The notes beneath the pieces were generated by a model. The model was given only the letters and a program-made list of their open reading frames with translations. It was not told the DNA's origin and searched no databases. From the IMG/VR virus record IMGVR_UViG_3300027816_000067, positions 72,322 through 124,964 of that record: a stretch of DNA of 52,643 nucleotides. One strand, 5' to 3'. Source of the stretch: a virus. Below are positions 44,336 through 50,967 of the stretch, one piece after another. The position numbers and the translations under genes were made by a program. Numbering within the stretch: the first letter of the stretch is position 1; each line of letters opens with the position of its first letter.

Positions 44336-45059
44336 AAGATTCATATTCGAGAATAAAAACGACTGGATGGAGGTTCGTAAGGACTTGTTCACCGGATCGA
44401 GGATTAGCGAAATAATGCCAAACGGTAAGCGATTGATGACAGAGGAGGAACTAATCGCCTACAAAAAAGAGAACCCTAAAAGCAAAGCAAAATATATTGA
44501 GGATGAAACCGCTTTAGGGGATGGGGCTATTTCTTACATTTTGGAAATCATTCAGAGATTAGAGGGAGCGCCTAAAGATGAATATTACTCTAACTCTATG
44601 GAGTGGGGTAACGATCAGGAGCCTAACGCTGTACTTCGTTACTGTCAGGATTACGGGTTTGATCTTTACGCTGATGATGTAATTTATACAAGCGTGGGAG
44701 GTACTGTATTCTTTACAGGTGATGACTTGCTAGGGTGTACTCCTGATGTAATTCTTCCCACTAAAATAGTACAAGTTAAATGCCCTGATTCAAGCACTCA
44801 CCTACGGTATAAACTGTTTTTGAATGAGGATAATTTCCAAGAATCGGAAAGCAAATACTTCTATCAGATGCAATTGGAAATGATGCTCACCGAAAGAAAG
44901 CAGGGTGATTTCTTTTCCTTTGACCCAAGATTCAAAAGAGAAAAAATGCAGACCCATAAAGTAGAGGTAGCCGCTGATATTGATGTGCAAAATGCTATCT
45001 TTAGAAAGGCTAAACTTTGTAAGGCTAAGATAAACGAATTTATAAACGAATTAAAATAA
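44325..45059 (+). CDS. YqaJ-type (lambda Exo-like) exonuclease candidate
   Basis: A 244-aa PD-(D/E)xK nuclease. DWMEVRKDLFTGSRI (13-27) is the family's N-terminal W..R....TaS block, SMEWGNDQEPNAVLRY (91-106) the E...G...E helix, GCTPDVILPTKIVQVKCP (137-154) the active site with Asp141 and Lys152, and YFYQMQLEMML (179-189) the Q.Q helix. Where most family members have a Glu (D-x9-ExK, or D-x8-ExK), this one has Gln150 (CAA codon). It would resect 5' ends and load the annealing protein made just upstream. Activity with Gln is uncertain. Confidence 0.7.
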   Translation: MEIKRFIFENKNDWMEVRKDLFTGSRISEIMPNGKRLMTEEELIAYKKENPKSKAKYIEDETALGDGAISYILEIIQRLEGAPKDEYYSNSMEWGNDQEPNAVLRYCQDYGFDLYADDVIYTSVGGTVFFTGDDLLGCTPDVILPTKIVQVKCPDSSTHLRYKLFLNEDNFQESESKYFYQMQLEMMLTERKQGDFFSFDPRFKREKMQTHKVEVAADIDVQNAIFRKAKLCKAKINEFINELK

Positions 45060-45322
45060 TGGCATACGAACAAAAACCCAATAGCGGAACGCTATTTAAG
45101 AACGAAAGAAAAACCGCCAGCAACCACCCGGACTATACGGGTAAATGGATGGATATAACCGGTAAGGTCTGGAATCTTGCCGGATGGGTGAAGCAGGGGA
45201 AGAAAGGCAATTTTTTAAGTCTATCGGCCAGCGAGATCAGGACTAACTCGGCTGATGGTGCGCCAAGTACTCCCCCTTCACAAACTATTGAAACAAGATA
45301 CGAAGATGACTTACCATTTTAA
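45059..45322 (+). CDS. SSB-like small protein with acidic C-terminal tip
   Basis: An 87-aa protein: a single OB- or beta-type domain (TGKWMDITGKVWNLAGWVKQ; GKKGNFLSLSASEIR) and a disordered tail ending YEDDLPF, nearly the DDxPF tip by which SSB proteins recruit partners. The gene starts on the exonuclease stop codon (shared base at 45059), next to recombination genes. It would coat or chaperone single strands. Much shorter than bacterial SSB (about 170 aa). Confidence 0.55.
   Translation: MAYEQKPNSGTLFKNERKTASNHPDYTGKWMDITGKVWNLAGWVKQGKKGNFLSLSASEIRTNSADGAPSTPPSQTIETRYEDDLPF
45286..45306. repeat. Exact 21-bp direct repeat, copy 1 (copy 2 at 45456-45476)
   Basis: The stretch starting TATTGAAACAAGATACGAAG occurs twice in identical form, 170 bases apart, and is read in different frames (as IETRYED in the first, LKQDTKR in the second). 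Flanks differ at once, so it is a short duplicate rather than a longer repeated gene. Confidence 0.9.
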
Positions 45323-45325
45323 ACC

Positions 45326-45502
45326 ATGAGCGCAACAACACAAACCCCGGAACCCATGCGAAAACTTGTAATATGGTTTTTGCTGCTGATCGTGGCAATA
45401 ATGGCCATGCACTTCTTTACTTGCTGTCAGTCGGTTTACCCCGCTGAAAACAAGGTATTGAAACAAGATACGAAGAGGTATAACGAAAAGGTTGGGCGGT
45501 AA
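45326..45502 (+). CDS. Small single-TM membrane protein (58 aa)
   Basis: ATG at 45326, stop at 45500-45502. The 58-aa product has a central membrane segment (KLVIWFLLLIVAIMAMHFFT), then CC, and a short polar tail (NKVLKQDTKRYNEKVGR). CC sits near where a lipobox Cys would be, but the preceding residues (FFT) do not fit a lipobox. It shares a base with the following ATG (TAATG at 45500-45504), so it is coupled to it. Function unknown; the tail contains the second copy of the 21-bp repeat. Confidence 0.5.
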   Translation: MSATTQTPEPMRKLVIWFLLLIVAIMAMHFFTCCQSVYPAENKVLKQDTKRYNEKVGR

Positions 45503-45822
45503 TGCAACTTGATTTTTTCGAACCCAAACAGCGGCCATCGTTCCACAACTCCGTGCCCATACACGGCAAGGAATTGATACAGGCCGAACGTAACGCGAAG
45601 GCGCAAGAGGCGCGGGTGTTAACAATATTTCAGGAAACAGGGCGCGATTACAACGCCTGGGAAATGTACCAAACATATCAGGAACGGTTTGGACTGGCTT
45701 TGAAGGATTCGATTAAACGGGCGCTTACCAACCTGACAACCGAGGGCAAGCTGGAACGGACTAACGTAATGCGGCCCGGACAATGGGGCGCGGGAAATTC
45801 GGTTTACAGGCTATGCAAGTAA
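45502..45822 (+). CDS. Winged-helix-like regulatory or replication protein
   Basis: A 106-aa protein, helical in the middle (EARVLTIFQETGRDYNAWEM), with a wing-like end (RALTNLTTEGKLERTNVMRP; GNSVYRLCK). The pattern helix-helix-ALTNLTxxGxL resembles winged-helix DNA-binding domains. Overlaps both neighbours (TAATG at start; 10 bases at the end). Might regulate early genes. Confidence 0.5.
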   Translation: MQLDFFEPKQRPSFHNSVPIHGKELIQAERNAKAQEARVLTIFQETGRDYNAWEMYQTYQERFGLALKDSIKRALTNLTTEGKLERTNVMRPGQWGAGNSVYRLCK

Positions 45823-46010
45823 CAGACTACCCTAAACACTTCGACACCGAAGTTAAGGCACAAGGCGAGGCCGAGCGGTTGTCGGCTGAATATGACAGCC
45901 TTGTTTACGTCATCGCCTCCACGTTTGGCGGCTATTGGGTGGACGTGGTGTATGACATCTACTCGGATGAAACGTTAATAGCGACTTGGTATAACGGGCA
46001 ACTGCAATAG
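45813..46010 (+). CDS. Small protein, unknown
   Basis: A 65-aa acidic, aromatic protein from ATG 45813 (MQVTDYPKHFDTEVKAQGEA; GGYWVDVVYDIYSDETLIAT), overlapping the previous stop; an in-frame ATG at 45783 would add ten residues that are simply the other frame of the upstream gene. No family recognised. Confidence 0.45.
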   Translation: MQVTDYPKHFDTEVKAQGEAERLSAEYDSLVYVIASTFGGYWVDVVYDIYSDETLIATWYNGQLQ

Positions 46011-46011
46011 T

Positions 46012-46176
46012 ATGCCACGGAAATACACAAAGGCAAGGCGGGAAGCTCGTAAACGCAACAAAGCGATTTATGACCGCCTGTACTATCAGAGAAACAAGGT
46101 TAAATTTAAAACCAAAAAAGAATGCCTAAAGCGAAATCAAGTAGCGGAGACTGGAGCCGGACTCACCCCTACCTAA
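46012..46176 (+). CDS. Small highly basic protein (54 aa)
   Basis: ATG at 46012, stop 46174-46176. The product is Lys/Arg-rich (MPRKYTKARREARKRNKAIY; QRNKVKFKTKKECLKRNQVA), probably nucleic-acid binding. It begins one base after the preceding stop and overlaps the next gene by 55 bases in another frame, so the last 18 codons are shared. Real coding is likely for the first part; function unknown. Confidence 0.4.
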   Translation: MPRKYTKARREARKRNKAIYDRLYYQRNKVKFKTKKECLKRNQVAETGAGLTPT

Positions 46177-46325
46177 GAGGGATACCCGAAAACGAACGGA
46201 GTACCGCCACAATCAAACGGACGCGAAAAAAAGGAATTGATCGCAATGTGATGGTAAGCGTTAACGACATGGTTATCTGGCATTGCAAGGACGGTAAAGT
46301 ATTGATTAATGTTGCAACAGCCTGA
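46122..46325 (+). CDS. Small basic protein, unknown
   Basis: A 67-aa protein (KAKSSSGDWSRTHPYLRGIP; RKKGIDRNVMVSVNDMVIWH) with basic N-terminal half. Overlaps both neighbours (55 and 17 bases). No family recognised. Confidence 0.45.
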   Translation: MPKAKSSSGDWSRTHPYLRGIPENERSTATIKRTRKKGIDRNVMVSVNDMVIWHCKDGKVLINVATA

Positions 46326-46479
46326 ACACTTTGCCACAATGGACAAGATGGCCCCCATGCTTACCCGCCTGCTGGCATTACTTGAAGTGCGCGAAGGCGT
46401 GGAATACAAGGAGGACGGTATCGTTTTCCATTACAACGCATGCGAAGTGACTGTAAAAATTAAAGAACCTAAAAAATGA
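46309..46479 (+). CDS. Small protein before lysin gene (56 aa)
   Basis: ATG at 46309, TGA at 46477-46479. The 56-aa product (QQPEHFATMDKMAPMLTRLL; LEVREGVEYKEDGIVFHYNA) has a helix and a beta pair. The stop overlaps the lysin ATG as ATGA, so translation is coupled. Function unknown. Confidence 0.45.
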   Translation: MLQQPEHFATMDKMAPMLTRLLALLEVREGVEYKEDGIVFHYNACEVTVKIKEPKK

Positions 46480-46946
46480 AACTATCCACATACCTAACAC
46501 TTGAAGAGGCTACCCGTAGCCAGACGGCCAAACGTAACGGACTGAGCAACGAGGTAACAAACCCGGAGCATCTTGAAAATCTCAAATGGCTGGCCAAAAC
46601 CGTCTACGACCCACTCAAATTTGAGTTCCCCGAAATGTTAATCCAAATTATTTACCGAACGCCAGCCGTAAACAAAGCCGTGGGCGGTGCGTTGCGCAGT
46701 CAGCATTTGGTTGGTGAGGCTGCCGACCTTGACAGCCCTGACAACAAACTCAACGCGGCCATTTTCCGGCACATCGTCAAAAACCTGCCGTTCGATCAGG
46801 TCATTTGGGAGTTTGGCAACGAGGCAAACCCCGACTGGGTACACGTAAGCTGCAAGCGCGGCAATATCGGCAACCGCAAAAAAATCACCCGCGCCATTCG
46901 CGAGGGTGGTAAAACCAGGTACATACCGTTTAACCTGCCTCTATGA
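46476..46946 (+). CDS. Endolysin, peptidase M15 (M15_3-like)
   Basis: A 156-aa protein with the M15 zinc site in the compact form SQHLVGEAADLD (His77 and Asp84) and DWVHVS (His123). The N-terminus (STYLTLEEATRSQTAKRNGL) is typical of the M15_3 family of phage and bacterial cell-wall peptidases. Overlaps a holin-like gene by 4 bases, forming a two-gene lysis cassette in the rightward arm. A second M15 lysin occurs at 18799-19305 in the crAss-like part. Confidence 0.75.
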   Translation: MKLSTYLTLEEATRSQTAKRNGLSNEVTNPEHLENLKWLAKTVYDPLKFEFPEMLIQIIYRTPAVNKAVGGALRSQHLVGEAADLDSPDNKLNAAIFRHIVKNLPFDQVIWEFGNEANPDWVHVSCKRGNIGNRKKITRAIREGGKTRYIPFNLPL

Positions 46947-47218
46947 AATACAACCTTTTTGACGGACACCGGCCAAAGCAGGAGCCAAGGTACTGCAAGC
47001 AATACGAGGCAGAAACGCTTAAAATGTTGAAACTGACCGGAATGCTATTAGTCGTGTTTATAGCCACTTTAGTAGCTGTCATGAGTATTCTTGCCAACCG
47101 GGAGGCGATAGACGCTATAAAGCCACAGTATCAAGCCTACGGGGTGTTTATTGTTTGCCTTGTTGGCGGCTGCTGGTGGGTGGTTAAATTTTTAAAGTCT
47201 CAAAATGAGCAAATGTAA
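46943..47218 (+). CDS. Holin-like two-TM protein
   Basis: A 91-aa protein with two transmembrane segments (about 31-50, TGMLLVVFIATLVAVMSILA; 66-82, YGVFIVCLVGGCWWVVK) after a charged N-terminus. It overlaps the endolysin by 4 bases, the usual holin-lysin pairing. Likely forms membrane lesions at lysis. No family name assigned. Confidence 0.6.
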   Translation: MKYNLFDGHRPKQEPRYCKQYEAETLKMLKLTGMLLVVFIATLVAVMSILANREAIDAIKPQYQAYGVFIVCLVGGCWWVVKFLKSQNEQM

Positions 47219-47486
47219 AACTTGTAAACACTGGAAAAATCAACAGGCAGAGTTAGGCTACTCTAAGTTTGACGGCATTTGCACAGCTAAGAATTGGCAA
47301 TATAAATTTGACAATAATAGCGCGGCAAAGGTATTAGATCGTCAAAATAGAAGTCAGGCGCATACGGGAACGCATGTATTTGAATTTCAGCATGACATTG
47401 CTCCACTAATAGCCGTACCTGAAAAAAGCCGGTATTGCTTAGTAACTCAGGATGAGTTTGGGTGTATTCACCATGCACAAAATTGA
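47205..47486 (+). CDS. Small Cys-containing protein, possible zinc site
   Basis: A 93-aa protein with CKTCKHWKN at the start, CTAKNW in the middle and CLVTQDEFGCIHH at the end; the Cys/His set could bind zinc. Similar short 'CxxCKxW' proteins are frequent in Bacteroidota phages. It overlaps the holin gene by 14 bases. Function unknown. Confidence 0.5.
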   Translation: MSKCKTCKHWKNQQAELGYSKFDGICTAKNWQYKFDNNSAAKVLDRQNRSQAHTGTHVFEFQHDIAPLIAVPEKSRYCLVTQDEFGCIHHAQN

Positions 47487-47493
47487 AAAAAAC

Positions 47494-47524
47494 TTTGGTG
47501 GAAAGTAAAAATACTTTAAGTTTG
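47494..47524 (+). promoter_or_regulatory. Bacteroidetes-type promoter before replication block
   Basis: TTTG at 47494-47497, then 19 bases, then TAAGTTTG at 47517-47524: a full consensus promoter with ideal spacing. Transcription should start near 47531, before the structured leader. Confidence 0.7.
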
Positions 47525-47530
47525 TACTTT

Positions 47531-47617
47531 CAATCCGGGGGCAGCCGGAAACAGTGACTTAATTACCCTTGTTGGGGGATGGCCTGCCCGCCTGAACCCG
47601 ACAAGGGATTTTTTTTT
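47531..47617 (+). ncRNA. Candidate small RNA or leader with two hairpins
   Basis: Between the promoter and the next ATG the sequence holds a 5-bp hairpin (TCCGG 47534-47538 with CCGGA 47545-47549) and an intrinsic-terminator hairpin with a T run. A transcript from the promoter to the terminator would be about 85 bases. It may be a stand-alone small RNA or an attenuator that controls the replication genes downstream. Confidence 0.55.
47566..47617 (+). terminator. Intrinsic terminator just before replication gene
   Basis: Stem CCCTTGTTGGG (47566-47576) with CCCGACAAGGG (47597-47607), 11 pairs with one G-U, a 20-base loop holding a small GGC/GCC stem, and nine Ts at 47609-47617. The ATG of the next gene is two bases on. 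Without antitermination or readthrough, the replication gene would not be expressed from the upstream promoter. Confidence 0.75.
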
Positions 47618-47618
47618 A

Positions 47619-48215
47619 ATGGCTAAGGATAAGAAATCGGTTTTGCTGTATTGCGATTTAATAACCACGGTTGAGGAGTTGGATGACGTGGACGCTGGTT
47701 TATTGTTTAAGCATTACCTAAGGTACATAAACGATCAAAACCCCGAAGCGCCTTCAAAACTAATAAAGATTGTATTTGAGCCAATAAAGCAATCATTGAA
47801 GCGAGACCTTAAAAAATGGCAGGAAAAGGCGGAAAATAGAAGTATTGCTGGTAAGGCTGGTGCTGAGGCAAGATGGCAAAAGATGGCAAAAGATGGCAAA
47901 CGCATAGATGAGATGGCAAAAATGCCTGTTAGTGTTAATGTAAAAGATAGTGTAACAGTAAATGATAGAGAGATAGAAGTATTTGGCACACTCCCTCAAA
48001 AGTTTTTTACAGTTAAATCCAAATACCTACACGAAAAGCCATGCCGGGTACACCAAGACGGATTTAGACAATACTGCGAAAAGCACCTTCTTGGTACTTG
48101 GTTCAAACGCGACTACATGGCCGAACTGTTTTGGAAGGAAAATGAAGGGAAGATGTTCAACGAGCATACACACGTAAACAACGTCATGCTTAAAATCAAT
48201 AACTCAAATGGATAA
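47619..48215 (+). CDS. DUF6291-like replication protein candidate
   Basis: A 198-aa protein. The N-terminus (MAKDKKSVLLYCDLITTVEE; GLLFKHYLRYINDQNP; KIVFEPIKQSLKRDLKKW) matches the DUF6291 pattern in phage replication modules, and after a Lys-rich linker comes a C-terminal domain (KYLHEKPCRVHQDGFRQYCE). Immediately downstream are a small gene and a helicase-type ATPase, as in lambda O-P modules. The linker region contains four phased 10-bp repeats in its DNA. An initiator role is inferred; it is not a recognised classical RepA or O family. Confidence 0.6.
   Translation: MAKDKKSVLLYCDLITTVEELDDVDAGLLFKHYLRYINDQNPEAPSKLIKIVFEPIKQSLKRDLKKWQEKAENRSIAGKAGAEARWQKMAKDGKRIDEMAKMPVSVNVKDSVTVNDREIEVFGTLPQKFFTVKSKYLHEKPCRVHQDGFRQYCEKHLLGTWFKRDYMAELFWKENEGKMFNEHTHVNNVMLKINNSNG
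47871..47920 (+). repeat. Phased 10-bp iterons in replication gene (candidate origin)
   Basis: AGATGGCAAA occurs at 47871, 47881, 47891 and 47911, i.e. start spacings of 10, 10 and 20 bases, one or two helical turns. An A-rich strand follows (47921-48010). In lambda, four iterons and an AT-rich unwinding element lie inside gene O, so this could be the phage origin. Because the unit is 10 bases, slippage would also shift the reading frame. Confidence 0.6.
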
Positions 48216-48561
48216 CGTAACGCTTCAAAAGCTGGTTGGCCGACCTAACTTTCTAAAAGACCATAACTTCAAATACTTGGAGTTTAGCGTAACGATTACC
48301 GAAAGGTTGGCAATCCTACGTGAGATAGCCGAAAGCCTGCCACAGGGCAAAAGAAAGACGCAGATGACCGAAATCATAACTTTCCTACATACGGCATTTG
48401 AGGACGTGGTTAAAGACTACAACGCGCTCCAGGAGGGTAGCGTGGCCCGTAACCATATCGAGGACATGGCGGCCAGTCTGATTTTTAAGGAACGCGAGAT
48501 AAGCCACCTGACGCAATTAAACAAAAGTTTAACCCAACGCTTAAAAGATGTTAAGTCCTGA
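48208..48561 (+). CDS. Small helical protein between initiator-like and helicase-like genes
   Basis: A 117-aa helical, charged protein (VTITERLAILREIAESLPQG; FKEREISHLTQLNKSLTQRL). It overlaps the DUF6291-like gene by 8 bases and the ATPase gene by 14. Position suggests a helicase loader or replication accessory, but no family is seen. Confidence 0.5.
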   Translation: MDNVTLQKLVGRPNFLKDHNFKYLEFSVTITERLAILREIAESLPQGKRKTQMTEIITFLHTAFEDVVKDYNALQEGSVARNHIEDMAASLIFKEREISHLTQLNKSLTQRLKDVKS

Positions 48562-49483
48562 GGATGCTTTAAAGCGTATTGCTGCCCGGTATGACATGGA
48601 AAATCATTACTTCGCACAGCCGGAGGAATGGATATATGAGATTAAAACTGGCGTTAAGTTTGAGGTTCACAAGTACGGCCACAAACTGATAGACCACCAC
48701 ATGCCCTACAAGCAGGGCCAGTTGACGGTATTTGTCGGCAATACCAACGTGGGCAAAACCTACACTGTTCTTTACCTGCTTTCTAAAATGCTTAACCGCA
48801 AAAAGCTAATTGTATATTCGGCTGAGAACCGTATCAGTACGCTTGCCAGGTATTTAATCCAGTTTTGTTTTAACACCAACAACCATGCAACGATACTGGA
48901 TAAAACCAAATGGCTTTCCGACAGGGTTGAATTTATCCGGCATGAGAAACGATTCACACACATAGAAATTTTAACCCAGTTTGTAAAGGGCCAGCACCGT
49001 GGATTTGATGCTGACATGATGTTCATTGACCCTTACAACGCGCTTTCAATATCGGGCGGCCACGAAGGGCATTATGATGCGATTGAGGATTTACGGATAT
49101 TCACCCAGCAAACCGGCAAAAGCATTTTTTTAAACTGCCACACGGTTACCGAAACACAACGGCAAAAGCTGGATAAGTCCGGGGCTACCGCGGTTCCCAT
49201 GATGAGCGATGTGGAGGGCGGTGGTAAGTTTCCAAACAAGGCCGATGACGTTATAGTAGTTCACCGCAACCTTTACCACATGGACGAGGAAGAACGGTTT
49301 ACAACGCTTTTATACGTTGGTAAGGTTAGAAACAAAGAGGGAGGCGGTCAGCCCACAAGGTTTGACGAACCTATAAGGATGAGGTTTAAACGCGACTGGA
49401 CGGGGTTTGAAACGGATGAGGACAAGATTAATCAGGCGTATGACGACACAAACGGATGGGCAACATTGAAAGCACCGTTTTAG
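48548..49483 (+). CDS. RecA/DnaB-type replicative ATPase/helicase
   Basis: A 311-aa protein with Walker A GNTNVGKT (64-71), Walker B MMFID (157-161) and a sensor-like FLNCHTVT (195-201), the features of the DnaB/KaiC/RepA branch of RecA-fold ATPases. No separate N-terminal primase or DnaB NTD is present, so it is like RepA- or phage-type helicases. Likely unwinds DNA at the origin. It starts within the previous gene, so translation is probably coupled. Confidence 0.65.
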   Translation: MLSPEDALKRIAARYDMENHYFAQPEEWIYEIKTGVKFEVHKYGHKLIDHHMPYKQGQLTVFVGNTNVGKTYTVLYLLSKMLNRKKLIVYSAENRISTLARYLIQFCFNTNNHATILDKTKWLSDRVEFIRHEKRFTHIEILTQFVKGQHRGFDADMMFIDPYNALSISGGHEGHYDAIEDLRIFTQQTGKSIFLNCHTVTETQRQKLDKSGATAVPMMSDVEGGGKFPNKADDVIVVHRNLYHMDEEERFTTLLYVGKVRNKEGGGQPTRFDEPIRMRFKRDWTGFETDEDKINQAYDDTNGWATLKAPF

Positions 49484-49517
49484 CGGGGCAATTTTGAAAC
49501 ATTAATTATCAAACAAT

Positions 49518-49655
49518 GTGAAAACTAAAGAAGAAATTTTGGAGGGACACTTTGGAAGTGACTATTGGATGAATACCAGTTTGCAATACATTTTACGTGC
49601 TATGGATGAAGATGCGTCCGTTGACTCAAGGAACAACATTGCTTATTTGATATGA
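49518..49655 (+). CDS. Small acidic protein (45 aa), GTG start
   Basis: GTG at 49518, TGA at 49653-49655. The product (KTKEEILEGHFGSDYWMNTS; QYILRAMDEDASVDSRNNIA) is acidic and helical. Its stop overlaps the methyltransferase ATG at 49652 as ATGA, which supports translation. The KTKEEIL start is like the KYTKEQIL start of the next protein. Confidence 0.45.
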   Translation: MKTKEEILEGHFGSDYWMNTSLQYILRAMDEDASVDSRNNIAYLI

Positions 49656-50461
49656 AAAAATATACTAAAGAACAGATTTTAATAGCAGCAGAAATCGGAG
49701 AAGTTTCAATAATTGATGCAAGGCACGTAGTTTCATTACTTGACGAAGCTGTCATTTTGGAACGAAAACGAAAATTGCGTTTTGAATTAAAAAAGAAGGG
49801 TCGGCCTTTATTGCTCGATTTATTTTGTTGCTCTGGTGGTGCTGGTATGGGATATTATCAAGCGGGGTTTGATGTAACAGGAATTGATATTGAACCGCAA
49901 CCAAAATATCCTTTTAAGTTCATTTTGAGCGATGCAATTATTTACCTAAAAGAACACGGCAAGGAATACGATTTCATTCACGCCTCACCACCATGTCAAG
50001 GGTATAGCCACCTAACACCAAAGGAACACAAAGGCAATTATGAAAAGTTGATAGATGTATTGCGTGAATTACTAAATGAAATAGGAAAGCCGTATTGCAT
50101 TGAGAATGTAGCGGGGGCAAAAAATGAACTTAAAAATCCTACCATGCTTTGCGGTTCAATGTTCAATTTGCGTACTCAGCGCCACAGGTTCTTTGAAACT
50201 TCATTTCCTTTGGTTGCACCTTGTAAATGTGATCATAGCGAACTACCACTATTAGTAACGACAGCAAGTAAAGCAAGTAGAGAAAAGCGTTTCAAACTTG
50301 GTATGCAACCAAAGACAGTAAAGAACGCCCCTCTCGCTTATGGAATTGACTGGATGGACTTTAAGGGATTGAAAGAAGCAATTCCTCCCGCTTACACAAA
50401 ATTTATTGGTGAAACTTTTTTGTGCGGTGGGTTTTTTAATTCAAATGCCAATTTTGCATAA
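49652..50461 (+). CDS. C5-cytosine DNA methyltransferase
   Basis: A 269-aa protein with the C5 set in order: motif I LLDLFCCSGGAGMGYYQAGF (54-73), catalytic SPPCQGYS (112-119, Cys115), ENVAGA (151-156), TQRHRFFE (175-182) and EAIPPAYTKFIGE (242-254). It is short, and the target-recognition region between motifs VIII and X is about 60 residues, so it is a minimal phage-type enzyme. It methylates cytosine at C5, perhaps to protect phage DNA from host restriction. The last residues read TFLCGGFFNSN. Confidence 0.8.
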   Translation: MKKYTKEQILIAAEIGEVSIIDARHVVSLLDEAVILERKRKLRFELKKKGRPLLLDLFCCSGGAGMGYYQAGFDVTGIDIEPQPKYPFKFILSDAIIYLKEHGKEYDFIHASPPCQGYSHLTPKEHKGNYEKLIDVLRELLNEIGKPYCIENVAGAKNELKNPTMLCGSMFNLRTQRHRFFETSFPLVAPCKCDHSELPLLVTTASKASREKRFKLGMQPKTVKNAPLAYGIDWMDFKGLKEAIPPAYTKFIGETFLCGGFFNSNANFA

Positions 50462-50510
50462 CGTAGGAGGGGTTTAAAATCGTAGGGCAACTAACACGAT
50501 AAAACTAACT

Positions 50511-50723
50511 ATGAAATACATAAAGAATTTTTTAAAAAATGCGAAGGGTCGGGTTTTAGAACCAATACCCAAACGATATAATCAGTTGGTAAATAAATGG
50601 GAAACGAGTTGGATTTTATTGAAGACTTTACAAATATCAAAGTATGAAATTGCTAGAGGGTATCCAGAAACAAAATATATTGTTGACAAAACCTACAGTA
50701 TTAGCTTATGTAAAAGAGGTTGA
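50511..50723 (+). CDS. Small basic protein, unknown
   Basis: A 70-aa basic protein (MKYIKNFLKNAKGRVLEPIP; NQLVNKWETSWILLKTLQIS). It follows the methyltransferase by 49 bases. Its last 80 bases are also read in another frame by the next ORF, which could mean overlap or a single gene with a frameshift. Function unknown. Confidence 0.4.
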   Translation: MKYIKNFLKNAKGRVLEPIPKRYNQLVNKWETSWILLKTLQISKYEIARGYPETKYIVDKTYSISLCKRG

Positions 50724-50967
50724 TTCGCTCGACCAATTTCAAAAAACTAAGATTTTTTTAGACCGTCATATTACAGATTTGTTTCTGACGTTGACTGGTT
50801 CAAAATACCCAACACAAACATTTGAAGAGTTTATTTCACCAGATAATGTTGAGATAAGAGACATGGGGGAAGATTGGTCTAAGTTTCAATTTGCTCAACG
50901 ATACGACCATGTATATTTTGGAATTTATGATTGGTACTGGAAATTCAAACACCGAATTAACTTATGA
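50644..50967 (+). CDS. Small acidic protein, unknown
   Basis: A 107-aa protein (AYVKEVDSLDQFQKTKIFLD; YPTQTFEEFISPDNVEIRDM; FAQRYDHVYFGIYDWYWKFK), acidic, with an aromatic C-terminus. It overlaps the 70-aa ORF by 80 bases. If the two are one gene, a one-base shift in the overlap would join them; I cannot decide. A 30-codon ORF (MKLLCGGAFFKKILF) begins on its stop. Confidence 0.4.
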   Translation: MKLLEGIQKQNILLTKPTVLAYVKEVDSLDQFQKTKIFLDRHITDLFLTLTGSKYPTQTFEEFISPDNVEIRDMGEDWSKFQFAQRYDHVYFGIYDWYWKFKHRINL

